This document shows, piece by piece, positions 53,637 to 62,476 of a stretch of 64,000 nt of DNA. The notes under the pieces are model-generated. The model worked only from the letters and a program-made list of their open reading frames with translations. It searched no databases and was not told the origin of the DNA. Every line of letters starts with the position of its first letter. Positions within the stretch are counted from its first letter, which is position 1. Source of the stretch: Prauserella rugosa (lineage in GTDB: Bacteria > Actinomycetota > Actinomycetes > Mycobacteriales > Pseudonocardiaceae); assembly GCF_000719975.1 (NCBI RefSeq), contig NZ_JOIJ01000011.1, positions 62,001 to 126,000 on the forward strand, read 5' to 3'. The translations under genes were made by a program, and so were the position numbers.

Positions 53637-55007
53637 TCAGTCCGGGATGACCTTGCCGGGGTTGAGGATCCCGTGCGGGTCGAGCGCGGCCTTCACGGCG
53701 TGGTGCATCGCGACGACCTCGGGGTCGAGTTCCTCACCCAGTCCCGGCCGTTTGAGCAGCCCCACGCCGTGCTCGCCCGTGACGGTGCCGCCCAGTTCCA
53801 GTGCGTCCCGGATGATGTCGTGGAACGCCTCCTGCGCGCGCGTGCGTGCCTCGTCGTCGCCCTCGGGCGTGCTCAACAGTGGGTGCAGGTTGCCGTCGCC
53901 CGCGTGCGCGATGTTGGCGATCGTGATGTCGTGGCGCTGCGCCGCGGCCTCGATCCGGGCCAGCATCTCGGGCACCGCCGCCTTGGGCACGCAGACGTCC
54001 TCGGTCAGCAACGGGCCGAGCCGTTCGAGGGCCGGGTAGGCGAGCCTGCGCGCGGAGAACAGCGCGTCCGCCTCCTCCTGGTCGGTCGACCGCGCGGCCC
54101 ACGTCGCCCCGCCCTCTTCGAAACAGGCCAGCATGCGTTCGGCCTCCAGCTCGCCCGCGGCACCCGGCGCGTCGGTGCGGCCGAGCAGCACCACGTCGGC
54201 CTCGACGGACAGGCCCATGTTCTTCCACGCGTCGACGGCCGCCAGGCAGTGCCGGTCGACGAGTTCGAGGGCGGACGGCGTGATGCCGGCGTCGGCCACG
54301 GCGGCGACGGCCCTTCCCGCGTCGACGATCGACGAGAAGTAGCCCGCCACCGTGTGTTCCGGCTCGCGCAGCGGACGCAGCTTGACGGTGACCTCGGTGA
54401 CCACGCCGAGCGTGCCCTCGGAGCCGACCATCAGACCCGCGAGGTCGTAACCCGCGACGCCCTTCGCCGTGCGGCGGCCAAGACGCACCAGCTCACCGGT
54501 GCCGGTGACGACCTGCATGCCCAGCACGTAGTCCCTGGTGACGCCGTACTTCACACAGCAGAGTCCGCCCGCGTTGGTCGCCACGTTGCCGCCGATGGTC
54601 GACCACGGCGCGCTCGCCGGGTCGGGCGGATACCAGAGGCCGTGCTCGGCGCACGCGGCACGTAGATCGTCGTTGACCACACCCGGTTCGACGACCGCGA
54701 GCCGTTCCGACTCGTCGATCTCCTTCACGGCCGTCATCAGCTCGGTTGACAGCACCACGCATCCGTCGACGGCGTTCGCACCACCGGACAGGCCGGTCCC
54801 TGCGCCGCGGGTCACCAACGGAGTCTCGTGCGCGATGCAGGCGCGGACCGTGGTCTGGACCTCCTCGGCCGTCCGTGGCCGGACGACCACCACCGGCTTG
54901 CCGTACGGCGCCCACTCGGCCTCGTCGTGGACGTATCCGGACGCGACGTCGGGGTCGGTCACGAGGCGGTCGGCGGGCAGGTCACGGCGCAGGTCGTCCA
55001 GCAGCAT
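53637..55007 (-). CDS. FAD-linked oxidase, glycolate/lactate oxidase subunit GlcD-like
   Basis: A 456-aa FAD-dependent 2-hydroxyacid dehydrogenase of the GlcD/D-lactate type. The PCMH-type FAD domain (about 35-215) shows VVVVRPRTAEEV, TRGAGTGLSGGANA and GGNVATNAGG; the C-terminal domain has the conserved NIAHAGDGNLHPL and GEHGVGLLKR. It should oxidise a 2-hydroxy acid such as D-lactate or glycolate. TATGGT (55019-55014) lies 6 nt before the ATG, a leaderless pattern. No GlcE/GlcF partners are next to it. Confidence 0.9.
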   Translation of the reverse strand: MLLDDLRRDLPADRLVTDPDVASGYVHDEAEWAPYGKPVVVVRPRTAEEVQTTVRACIAHETPLVTRGAGTGLSGGANAVDGCVVLSTELMTAVKEIDESERLAVVEPGVVNDDLRAACAEHGLWYPPDPASAPWSTIGGNVATNAGGLCCVKYGVTRDYVLGMQVVTGTGELVRLGRRTAKGVAGYDLAGLMVGSEGTLGVVTEVTVKLRPLREPEHTVAGYFSSIVDAGRAVAAVADAGITPSALELVDRHCLAAVDAWKNMGLSVEADVVLLGRTDAPGAAGELEAERMLACFEEGGATWAARSTDQEEADALFSARRLAYPALERLGPLLTEDVCVPKAAVPEMLARIEAAAQRHDITIANIAHAGDGNLHPLLSTPEGDDEARTRAQEAFHDIIRDALELGGTVTGEHGVGLLKRPGLGEELDPEVVAMHHAVKAALDPHGILNPGKVIPD

Positions 55008-55096
55008 GACCCCACCATAATCCGCGGCCGGCACGCGCCGGGCGTGACGGAGCACTCCCCCACAGGAGTGCCGCCAGGCCCGATCTCCCGCAGCGA

Positions 55097-56257
55097 TCAA
55101 CCTGTGGTTCCCGCCGCCGCACGCAGCCCCCACGGCAGGAGAACAGCGACGAACGCGGTGAGGACGAGCGCGGCGGGCAGACCCGCGAGCGCCCATGCAC
55201 CGAGCAGCAGCAGACCCGCGAGGTCGGTACCCACGCCCGCAACGGACGTCACGGTGGCGCGGGCGGTGCCGTCGATGTGTTCCTGCAGCCGCGCGTTCGC
55301 CACCACGAGCACGCCCCGATACACCGCGTAGAACCCGGCGACGAGCACGAGGGAGGACGGGCTCGCCCACACACCCGCGGCCGCGAACGCGCCCGTAGCC
55401 GCAAGCAGCAGCGGCCCCGCGCGAGCAGGGCGGACCCGGCCTGCCAGCAGAGCGCCGCACGCACCGGCGAGCGGAATGCCGAGCGTCGCCACCGGCACCC
55501 ACTGCGGCGGCACGCCCCAGTTCTCCGCCAACAGCGGGAAGAACTCCTCGATGTCGTCGACCGAGGTCAGCAACGCCACGACGACGAGCACCCGGCGCAC
55601 CGCCGGGGCACGAACCGCCTCGCCGATGCCGGCACGCAGCGTCGCGAGATACCCGCCGGTGGCACCGAGTCCGCTGCAGGCGCCGCCCGCCGCAGCGTGA
55701 TCACCACCCCTGCACTCGCCACCATCGCCGGAGTCGGGGTCATCGCCCGCATCGTCACCGGCACCGTCACCGCCGGCACGTCGCCGGGACGGTTCGGGCA
55801 GCCGCGCCGCGAGGACGGCAGCACCGAGGCAGGTCCCGACACTGGCCCAGCCGACGAGGGCGAATCCGCCCCACGGAAACAGCACGGTCGCCGCGATGGC
55901 TGCGGGGATCTGGGCGATCAGTTCACACGAGCTGATCCGGCCGTAGAGTCGTTGGAACCGCGCGGGTTCGCCCAGGTCGACCAGGGCGTCGTACAGCCAC
56001 GCCTCGAGCGCACCGGACACAAGTGTGCCGCCGATGCCCCACAGCACGAACCCCGCTGCGAACGCACCGAATTCGGGGAATGCGCTCCACAGGACGTATG
56101 CGAGCGCTTGCGCCACACCACCGGCGGCGATGGACCCCCGACGCGAGATCCGGTCGGCCAGCACGCCGGTGGGCACCTCGGCAAGGACACCGGTGATCGA
56201 CCAGATCGCCAACAGCGCGGCGATCTCGGATTCCGAAAGCCCGCTGTCGGCGAACAA
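55097..56257 (-). pseudogene. MFS transporter, probably broken at the N-terminus
   Basis: The frame gives about 386 aa of an MFS protein (AIWSITGVLAEVPTGVLADRISRRG, VLWGIGGTLVSGALEAWLYDAL, VATLGIPLAGACGALLAGR). Its only normal-looking start, TTG at 56257, would delete the first half of span 1. The same frame continues upstream with a good span-1 sequence (SAWALLADSVPFYPLYALL) until a TGA at 56368-56366, and an ATG lies four codons further at 56380. No ATG, GTG or TTG exists between the TGA and span 1. Either a nonsense mutation, an unusual start or a sequence error is present. A Gly/Asp-rich loop lies in the middle. Confidence 0.6.
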
Positions 56258-56548
56258 CAGCGCGTAGAGCGGATAGAACGGAACCGAGTCGGCCAGCAGG
56301 GCCCAGGCGCTCGCGCGCCGGCCCAGGCGGCGGACCGGGTCCGCGGATGATTCAGGAACAGAACGTCAAGGTGGAGACATGCCTTACAAGCTACCCGCCG
56401 GCTCCACCTCGGTCGAGGCCTCATCGGTCACCGCGTGCGGCGCGCATCGCCGGTGAGGCCCGCTGACGACCAGAGGACTTCCTGGGCGCGATGGCGTCGA
56501 CCACGCCACAACCCGAAGTCCGGGTCCCTGCCCAGGACGGGTCTGCAC

Positions 56549-56595
56549 GAGCTGCCCTGCGAGCGCGCGATGCGGCTGCGCTCGCAGGGCAGCTC
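56549..56595. terminator. Strong terminator hairpin after the DASS transporter
   Basis: GAGCTGCCCTGCGAGCGC (56549-56566) pairs perfectly over 18 bp with 56578-56595, with an 11-nt loop. It begins 12 bp after the transporter stop on the minus strand. Confidence 0.85.
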
Positions 56596-56607
56596 CGGGT
56601 CCGTGGC

Positions 56608-58290
56608 TCAGCGGAACGCGGCGGGAACCGTCATCAGATCGATTCCCCACAGATGGGGCAGCAGCAGCAACGAGGCGGCGACCAACACGATCAAGGCCGC
56701 GATGTTCAGCCAGAAGCCGATGCCGATCATCTCTCTGATCGTGACCTTGCCCGTACCGAACATGATGGCGTTGGGCGGAGTTCCCACCGGCAGCATGAAG
56801 GCACAGTTGGCCGCCATCGCGGTGGGCACCATCAGCGCGTAGGGATGGACCCCGAGCGCCAGCGCGAGCGCCGCCATCACCGGCAGGATCATCGTGCCGG
56901 TGGCCGCGTTCGACGTGATCTCGGTCAGGAAGAGCACCAGTCCGGCGGCGACGACGATGGTGACGACGATGTTCACGCCGTCCAGCACCATCAGCTGTTC
57001 GCCGATCCACTCGGAGAGACCGGTGTCGGTGAAGCCGCCCGCGATGGCCAGACCGCCACCGAACAGCAGCAGGATTCCCCATGGGATCTTGGTGGAGTCC
57101 TCCCACTTCAGAATGCGCGGCTCCTCGGCGTCCCGGGTCGGGAGCGCGAAGAGGATCACGGCGGCGGTCACCGCGATCATGCCGTCGCTCAGGCCGGGGA
57201 TCAGGTCCTCCCACAGGAACGTGCGGGTCACCCAGAAGAACGCGGCCCCGAGGAACACGGCCAGCACGGCCTTCTCCTCGCGCGAGATACCGCCCAGCGA
57301 ACGCTTCTCGTCGCGGATGACCTGCCTGCCGCCGGTCAGCGTGGTGAAGCCGAACCGGAACCGCACGAAGGTCAGGTAGAACCACGCGAACGCCAGCAGC
57401 ACGACGACCACCGGAACACCGAAGGCCATCCACCCGGCGAAGGAGATGGTCTGACCGAACATCTGCGATGTCGTCGCAGCCAGGATCGCCAGCGGTGGTG
57501 TGCCGATCAGGGTGCCGAGACCGCCGATGGTCGCTGCGTACCCGATCGCGAACACGATGCACTTCTCGAACTTGGGCACCTCGTCGGCGTACTGACCGTC
57601 GCGCAGCACTCGAGCCGTCTGATAGGCGACCGCGAGACCCACGGGGATCATCATCATCGTGGCGGCCGTGTTGGACACCCACATGGACAGGAACGCCGTG
57701 GCGATCATGAATCCGAGAATGATCCGGCGTGGACTCGTGCCGACCAGCAACACGATGGACAGCGCGATGCGCTGATGCAGGTTCCACTTCTCCATGGCGA
57801 TGGCCAGTGCGAACCCGCCGAGGAACAGGAAGACGATGTCGTCGCCGTAGGACGAGACGACGTCGTCGCCCTCCATCGCGCCGGTGACCGGCAGCAGGAC
57901 GATCGGCAGCAGCGAGGTCACCGGGATCGGCACGACCTCGGTGATCCACCACGTGCCGATCCAGAGCGTGCTGGCGAGAACGGCCACGCCCTCCCTGGAG
58001 AGCCCGTCGGGCTCGAAGAACAGCAGGGTCAGCAGGAACAGTGTCGGCCCGAGCACGAGCCCGACCATGCGAGCGGGCCCGAAGCTTCCCGGCCTGCCGC
58101 CGCCGGAGGACCCGCCCCGATCGCCGTCCGGCCCACTCGCGGCCGAACCGGAGACGTCACCGGATCCGGCAGCGACGTGTTCCCGTTCCGGCTGTTTCCG
58201 CGCCGAGAACATCAACAGACGTTTGATCTGCCGATGGGATTCCCATAGTTGGTCCCAGATTCCGGGGAGAGAGTATGCCGCCATTGCCAT
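56608..58290 (-). CDS. DASS-family anion symporter (SLC13-like), probable tartrate carrier
   Basis: A 560-aa divalent anion symporter with about 12 spans. The paired substrate/sodium motifs are SNTAATMMMIP in the first half and SNAATGTMILP in the second, plus ATIGGLGTLIGTPPLA and AFMLPVGTPPNAI. The first 70 residues are hydrophilic. The family imports C4 dicarboxylates, tartrate, citrate or sulfate with sodium. It lies 32 bp after the D-tartrate dehydratase gene, so tartrate is the likely substrate. AAGGCGAG precedes the ATG at 58290. Confidence 0.9.
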   Translation of the reverse strand: MAMAAYSLPGIWDQLWESHRQIKRLLMFSARKQPEREHVAAGSGDVSGSAASGPDGDRGGSSGGGRPGSFGPARMVGLVLGPTLFLLTLLFFEPDGLSREGVAVLASTLWIGTWWITEVVPIPVTSLLPIVLLPVTGAMEGDDVVSSYGDDIVFLFLGGFALAIAMEKWNLHQRIALSIVLLVGTSPRRIILGFMIATAFLSMWVSNTAATMMMIPVGLAVAYQTARVLRDGQYADEVPKFEKCIVFAIGYAATIGGLGTLIGTPPLAILAATTSQMFGQTISFAGWMAFGVPVVVVLLAFAWFYLTFVRFRFGFTTLTGGRQVIRDEKRSLGGISREEKAVLAVFLGAAFFWVTRTFLWEDLIPGLSDGMIAVTAAVILFALPTRDAEEPRILKWEDSTKIPWGILLLFGGGLAIAGGFTDTGLSEWIGEQLMVLDGVNIVVTIVVAAGLVLFLTEITSNAATGTMILPVMAALALALGVHPYALMVPTAMAANCAFMLPVGTPPNAIMFGTGKVTIREMIGIGFWLNIAALIVLVAASLLLLPHLWGIDLMTVPAAFR

Positions 58291-58322
58291 GTCTCGCCTT
58301 CTTCGAGGGTGGGGTGCCGGGA

Positions 58323-59489
58323 TCAGGTGTGCAGGCCGCGGAGGATCTCGTAGAACTCGGCCTTGCCTTCGAGGCCGATACCGGGACGGTCGCCGGGGGC
58401 GATCCGGCTGCCGGAGACGACGGCGTCGTCGGTGAATCCACCCGTGGGCTGGAACTCGCCCGGGTAGGACTCGTTACCGCCCAACTTCAGCGCCGCCGCG
58501 ATGTGCAGGGAGAACTGGTGACCACCGTGCGGAATGCACCGCCGGGACGACCAACCGTGCAACGCCAGCATGTCCAGCACCCTGCGGTACTCGGTCAGCC
58601 CATAGCTCAGCGCCGGGTCGACCTGGATGTAGTCGCGGTCGGGGCGCATTCCGCCGTAACGGATCAGGTTGCGTGCGTCCTGCAGGGAGAAGAGATTCTC
58701 GCCCGTCGCGATGGGATTGCGGTAGTGCTCCGAGAGTGTCGCATTGAGACGGTAGTCGAGCGGGTCGCCGACCTCCTCGTACCAGAACAGGCCGTACGGT
58801 TCGATCGCCCGCGCGTACTCCAGAGCCGTGTCCAGGTCGAACTTGCCGTTGACGTCGACCATCAGCCGGGATCCGGCGCCGTCGAGCACCTCGAGGACGG
58901 CTTCGATGCGCCGGAGATCCTCGGACAGGTCCGCACCACCGATCTTCATCTTCACGACGTCGTATCCGGCATCGAGGAAACCACGCATCTCGTTCTGCAG
59001 GTCCCGGTGCGTCTTGCCGGGTGCGTAGTACCCGCCCGCCGCGTAGACGAAGACGTCGTCGTCGGGTTCGCCGTCACCGTAGTGGTCGGAGATCCAGCGG
59101 TACAGCGGAACGCCCGCGGCCTTGGCCGCCAGGTCGTGCAAAGCCATGTCGAGCACGCCGACCGCGACCGACCGTTCGCCGTGGCCGCCGGGCTTCTCGT
59201 TGCGCATCATGACGTCCCAGGCCTTCGCCGGGGAGAGCTCGCCGTTCTCGTCCAGCAACTCCTCGGCGGAGGCCTCCTGCAGCCGCGGCAGCATCCGCTC
59301 GTTCATGATGGCCGTGGCGTTGTAGCGGCCGTTGGAGTTGAAGCCGTAGCCGACCAGCGGCTTGCCGTCGACGACCACGTCGCTCACGAGCGCGACGATC
59401 GTGCAGTCCATTTTGGAGAAGTCGATGTACGCGTTGCGCATCGGCGAACTGATCGGGATGGTGCCGACGTGGGCGGAGACGATTCGCAT
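58323..59489 (-). CDS. tarD: D-tartrate dehydratase (enolase superfamily)
   Basis: A 388-aa enolase-superfamily dehydratase closely matching D-tartrate dehydratase of Bradyrhizobium: ISSPMRNAYIDFSKM, YGFNSNGRYN, NEKPGGHGERSVAVG, VFVYAAGGYY, the KxK motif VVKMKIGGA, metal ligands in LMVDVNGKF, FWYEEVGDP and ATGENLFS, and the general acid/base His in CIPHGGHQ. It should dehydrate D-tartrate to oxaloacetate. GAAAGAG lies 5 nt before the ATG. It heads the operon with the DASS transporter and is divergent from a GntR gene. Confidence 0.92.
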   Translation of the reverse strand: MRIVSAHVGTIPISSPMRNAYIDFSKMDCTIVALVSDVVVDGKPLVGYGFNSNGRYNATAIMNERMLPRLQEASAEELLDENGELSPAKAWDVMMRNEKPGGHGERSVAVGVLDMALHDLAAKAAGVPLYRWISDHYGDGEPDDDVFVYAAGGYYAPGKTHRDLQNEMRGFLDAGYDVVKMKIGGADLSEDLRRIEAVLEVLDGAGSRLMVDVNGKFDLDTALEYARAIEPYGLFWYEEVGDPLDYRLNATLSEHYRNPIATGENLFSLQDARNLIRYGGMRPDRDYIQVDPALSYGLTEYRRVLDMLALHGWSSRRCIPHGGHQFSLHIAAALKLGGNESYPGEFQPTGGFTDDAVVSGSRIAPGDRPGIGLEGKAEFYEILRGLHT

Positions 59490-59547
59490 GGTGCTCTTTC
59501 TGTCGTGCCGGGGCCGTGCGTTGATGCGGCCGATGCCGCAGGAAGCT

Positions 59548-59570
59548 ACTCTTATAAGAGTCTTATAAGA
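59548..59570. promoter_or_regulatory. Double TCTTATAAGA operator between tarD and gntR
   Basis: ACTCTTATAAGAGT (59548-59561, perfect palindrome) is followed at once by TCTTATAAGA (59561-59570). The core CTTATAAG repeats every 11 bp, on one helix face. It lies about 60 bp upstream of tarD, consistent with a GntR/FCD operator. Confidence 0.75.
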
Positions 59571-59590
59571 AGACGTAGGCCGTACAGACG

Positions 59591-59608
59591 TTGTGACGCG
59601 TGACACAA
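59591..59608. promoter_or_regulatory. TTGTG/CACAA dyad just upstream of the GntR gene
   Basis: TTGTG and CACAA arms enclose GACGCGTGA, ending 4 nt before the ATG at 59613. It could be a second, autoregulatory site. Confidence 0.35.
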
Positions 59609-59612
59609 CGGA

Positions 59613-60326
59613 ATGGGAAAGGGGTCCGCCATCGTCAGCCAGAATGACCGTGTGGACGGGTCCTCGAGCAAAGGCGCGCTCGCCTACCGCGAGCTGCGCA
59701 GGCGCATCATCTCCGGCGAACTCGAGCCGGGGTCCCGCCTGTCGCAGTACGAGCTGGCCGACGAGCTCAGGATGAGCATCACGCCGCTGCGCGAGGGGAT
59801 CCGGCAGCTGGCCAGCGAGGAGTGGCTGCACATGGACACCTACCGCGACGTCCGGGTCGCCCCGGTGGATGCGGAGGAGGCCCGCGAACTGCTGGAGGTG
59901 CGGCTACTGCTCGAGCCGACAGCCACCGAGCTCGCCGCGCAACGGCGCACCGACGCGGAGGTCTCGGCCATGAAGGCCGCCGCCGAGGCGCTCCTGCCGG
60001 TCACCAGGACCTGGGGCGAGGAGGCCATCCGGGCACACCGGGAGTTCCACCGGGCGATCTACCGCGCCTCGCACAACCACGTGCTGATCCGGATGCTCGA
60101 CGGCCTGTGGGACAAGGCCGACCGGTACCGGCACGTCGGCCTGCAGCTCCCGGTCGGCGACGAACCGCGCGGGCTCGATCTGGAACAGCACCACCAGATC
60201 CTCGACCTGGTGATCAACGGAGAGGGGCGAGGAGCGGCCGAGCTCGTGCGCACCCACATCCACAACAGCCTCGGCGCCTCGGTGACCGAAACACTCGACA
60301 ACCCACCGGGTGCCACGCGAGACTGA
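59613..60326 (+). CDS. GntR-family regulator, FCD/FadR subgroup
   Basis: A 237-aa GntR regulator. Winged HTH at about 20-85 (YRELRRRIISGELEPGSRLSQYELADEL, given by landmarks IISGELEPGSRL and MSITPLREGIRQL), then an FCD ligand domain with metal-binding positions in EEAIRAHREFHRAIYRASHN and LDLEQHHQILDLV. Such regulators sense small organic acids. It is divergent from the tartrate operon and its probable controller. The ATG at 59613 is used; a start near 59652 is possible since no ribosome site is evident. Confidence 0.88.
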   Translation: MGKGSAIVSQNDRVDGSSSKGALAYRELRRRIISGELEPGSRLSQYELADELRMSITPLREGIRQLASEEWLHMDTYRDVRVAPVDAEEARELLEVRLLLEPTATELAAQRRTDAEVSAMKAAAEALLPVTRTWGEEAIRAHREFHRAIYRASHNHVLIRMLDGLWDKADRYRHVGLQLPVGDEPRGLDLEQHHQILDLVINGEGRGAAELVRTHIHNSLGASVTETLDNPPGATRD

Positions 60327-60392
60327 GGACGCCCGCTCCCCTGTGGTGTGGGTGCCCGTCGGCGCTCCCGAGTCCAGGCAGCGTTACCCGGC

Positions 60393-60803
60393 TCAGCGCG
60401 TGATGCCGGCCAGTGCTCGGACCACCGCGATGCACTGGTCCTCGACGTAGTCCATCCCCGCCTCGGCCGCGATCGTGCGTGCCTCCTCGGAGATGATGCC
60501 CTGCTGCAGCCACAACGCGGTGGCGCCGATCGCCGCGGCGTCCCTGGCGACCGCGGCCGCCTCGCCCGAGGGACGGAACACGTCGACGATGTCGACGTGC
60601 TCGGGAATGTCGGCCAGCGAGCGGTAGACCCGCTCACCGAGCAGGACGTCCGCGCTGGGGTGCACGGGAATCACCCGGAACCCTGCCGACTGCATCGCCG
60701 CGGGCACCGAATGCGCCGACTTGGCGGGGTCCCTGCTCAGGCCGACGACGGCGATCGTCGACGCCTCCGACAGCACCCGCTCGGCGGTCGCGGTATCACT
60801 CAT
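60393..60803 (-). CDS. CoA-binding domain protein (YccU-like)
   Basis: A 136-aa single-domain Rossmann-like CoA-binding protein: STIAVVGLSRDPAKSAHSVP, GFRVIPVHPSADVLLGERVYRSL, VDIVDVFRPSGEAAAVA and ALWLQQGIISEEA. The function is unknown although widespread. TAGGCT (60816-60811) lies 7 nt before the ATG, so it may be expressed from its own leaderless promoter as well as by read-through from the ThDP enzyme gene 10 bp upstream. Confidence 0.9.
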   Translation of the reverse strand: MSDTATAERVLSEASTIAVVGLSRDPAKSAHSVPAAMQSAGFRVIPVHPSADVLLGERVYRSLADIPEHVDIVDVFRPSGEAAAVARDAAAIGATALWLQQGIISEEARTIAAEAGMDYVEDQCIAVVRALAGITR

Positions 60804-60813
60804 GGCGACCAGC

Positions 60814-62454
60814 CTAATCGCGATACCAGCGGGGTGAGGTGTTCAGCGGTGGCGCCATCTCGGCGCCGACCACCAGCAGGTTCGGCTCGTCGGAGCGCGT
60901 GAACTCGCGCAGCCGTCGACGGAACGCCCTGCCGAAGCCGTCGACCCGATCGGCGTGGACCCCGAACGACTTGGCCAGCCCGACGAAGTCCGGCGTGACG
61001 AGGTCGACGCCCTCGTGCGGCAGTCCCGCCCGGGTCTGGTCGTAGCGCAGCATGCCGTACCCGCCGTCGTCGACGACCACGACCGTGATGGGCAGTTTCT
61101 CCTGCATGGCCGTGGCCAATTCGCCCACGCCGTACAGGAAGCCACCGTCACCGGTTACGCACACGGCACGGCCGGCACCCGCGGCCACCCCGAGCGAGGC
61201 GGGGAACCCGAATCCGAGCGTGCCCCAGCCCATCGGATAGGCCAGCTTCCGCGGCGCCGTCACGCGGTAGAAGCCGCCGATCCAGTAGCCGGCCACGCAC
61301 ATGTCCGACACCAGCACCGCCTCGTCGGGCAGGGTTTCCGCGAGTGCCGACAGGAACTCGGCGGCCTGCGGCTCCTCCCTGCGGATCCGCCTGCGCACCC
61401 GGGTCTCGATGTCGGCCAGCCTGCGCGAGAGCTCCCGCAGTCCCTGCCGACGCGGCATCCCGAGCGCCAACTGTTCGGTGACCTCCCTGGCATCACCGGT
61501 CAGCTGCACGTCGGGAACGTAGTTCTTCGCACCGTCGACGGGATCGATGTTGATGCTGATCAGCGTGGGCGGCTTCGGCATCCGCCAGTTCTGGGTCATC
61601 ATGCCGTCGAAATCGGTGCCGACCGCGAGCACCACGTCGGCCTCGTCCCACAGCGCGCCGACCTCAGGCGTGTGCACCGGGTTGGGTGCGCGGCAGGGAT
61701 GGTCGGGCGGCACGATTCCGCGCGCGGCATAGGTGGTGACGATCGGCGCGGCCAGGCATTCGGCGAGGGCGCCGAGGGGCTCGCCCGCGCCCGCGCGCAA
61801 CGCGCCACCGCCCGCCCAGATCAGCGGACGGCGCGCCGTGCTCAGCAATTCCCTGGCCTGCAACAGATCCGCGACGTCGACCCGGTGGATCACCTCGGTC
61901 ACGTCCGCGGGCAGCGGATCGGCTGCGGGCGCGGTGAGGAAATCGGCCGGGATGCCGACGTAGACCGGACCGCTCTGCGGACGCCGCGCCACCCGGCCCG
62001 CCCTGCGGACCACCCGCGCGATGTCGTCCGGATCCTCGACGGTGAACGCCGCCTTCGTCACCGGGGCGAACATCGCCTGCTGGTCGGACGTCTCGTGCAG
62101 CACCCCGCGGACGACACCCGGAGTGCGCAATGTGGACGGTACGTCGGTCGCGATGACGAGCACGGGGGACGCCGAGGCCTGCGCCTCACCGACGGCGGCC
62201 AGCGTGTTGGCCGCACCGGGCCCGGTCGTCACCAGTGCGACGCCGAGCCTGCCCGTGGCCCTCGCGTAGCCGTCCGCGGCGAACGCCGCCGACTGCTCGT
62301 GCCGCACCCCGAACAGCCGGATCGCCCGCTCCGACAACGCGTTCCATGCGGGCAGGTTGTGCACGCCCGGCAACCCGAAAACGCGGTCGACCTCGAGCTC
62401 GCACAGCGCGTCGGCGAGCCGCCCGCCTCCCGTACGTCCTCCGCTCGCTGCCAC
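60814..62454 (-). CDS. Thiamine-diphosphate-dependent enzyme (acetolactate synthase/decarboxylase-like)
   Basis: A 546-aa ThDP enzyme with three domains: N-terminal with GLPGVHNLPAWNAL and the catalytic Glu in VRHEQSAAFAADGYARATG; middle (RPLIWAGGGALRAGA); C-terminal ThDP-binding with MGWGTLGFGFPASLG and the GDG motif (TGDGGFLYGVGELATAM) ending in VVVDDGGYGML, where the common Asn pair is Asp-Asp. It could be a 2-oxoacid decarboxylase or carboligase; no regulatory ilvN-type gene is adjacent. TATCCT (62466-62461) lies 6 nt before the GTG start, a leaderless pattern. Confidence 0.87.
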   Translation of the reverse strand: MAASGGRTGGGRLADALCELEVDRVFGLPGVHNLPAWNALSERAIRLFGVRHEQSAAFAADGYARATGRLGVALVTTGPGAANTLAAVGEAQASASPVLVIATDVPSTLRTPGVVRGVLHETSDQQAMFAPVTKAAFTVEDPDDIARVVRRAGRVARRPQSGPVYVGIPADFLTAPAADPLPADVTEVIHRVDVADLLQARELLSTARRPLIWAGGGALRAGAGEPLGALAECLAAPIVTTYAARGIVPPDHPCRAPNPVHTPEVGALWDEADVVLAVGTDFDGMMTQNWRMPKPPTLISINIDPVDGAKNYVPDVQLTGDAREVTEQLALGMPRRQGLRELSRRLADIETRVRRRIRREEPQAAEFLSALAETLPDEAVLVSDMCVAGYWIGGFYRVTAPRKLAYPMGWGTLGFGFPASLGVAAGAGRAVCVTGDGGFLYGVGELATAMQEKLPITVVVVDDGGYGMLRYDQTRAGLPHEGVDLVTPDFVGLAKSFGVHADRVDGFGRAFRRRLREFTRSDEPNLLVVGAEMAPPLNTSPRWYRD

Positions 62455-62476
62455 GCCGAGAGGATACGGGCACGCC

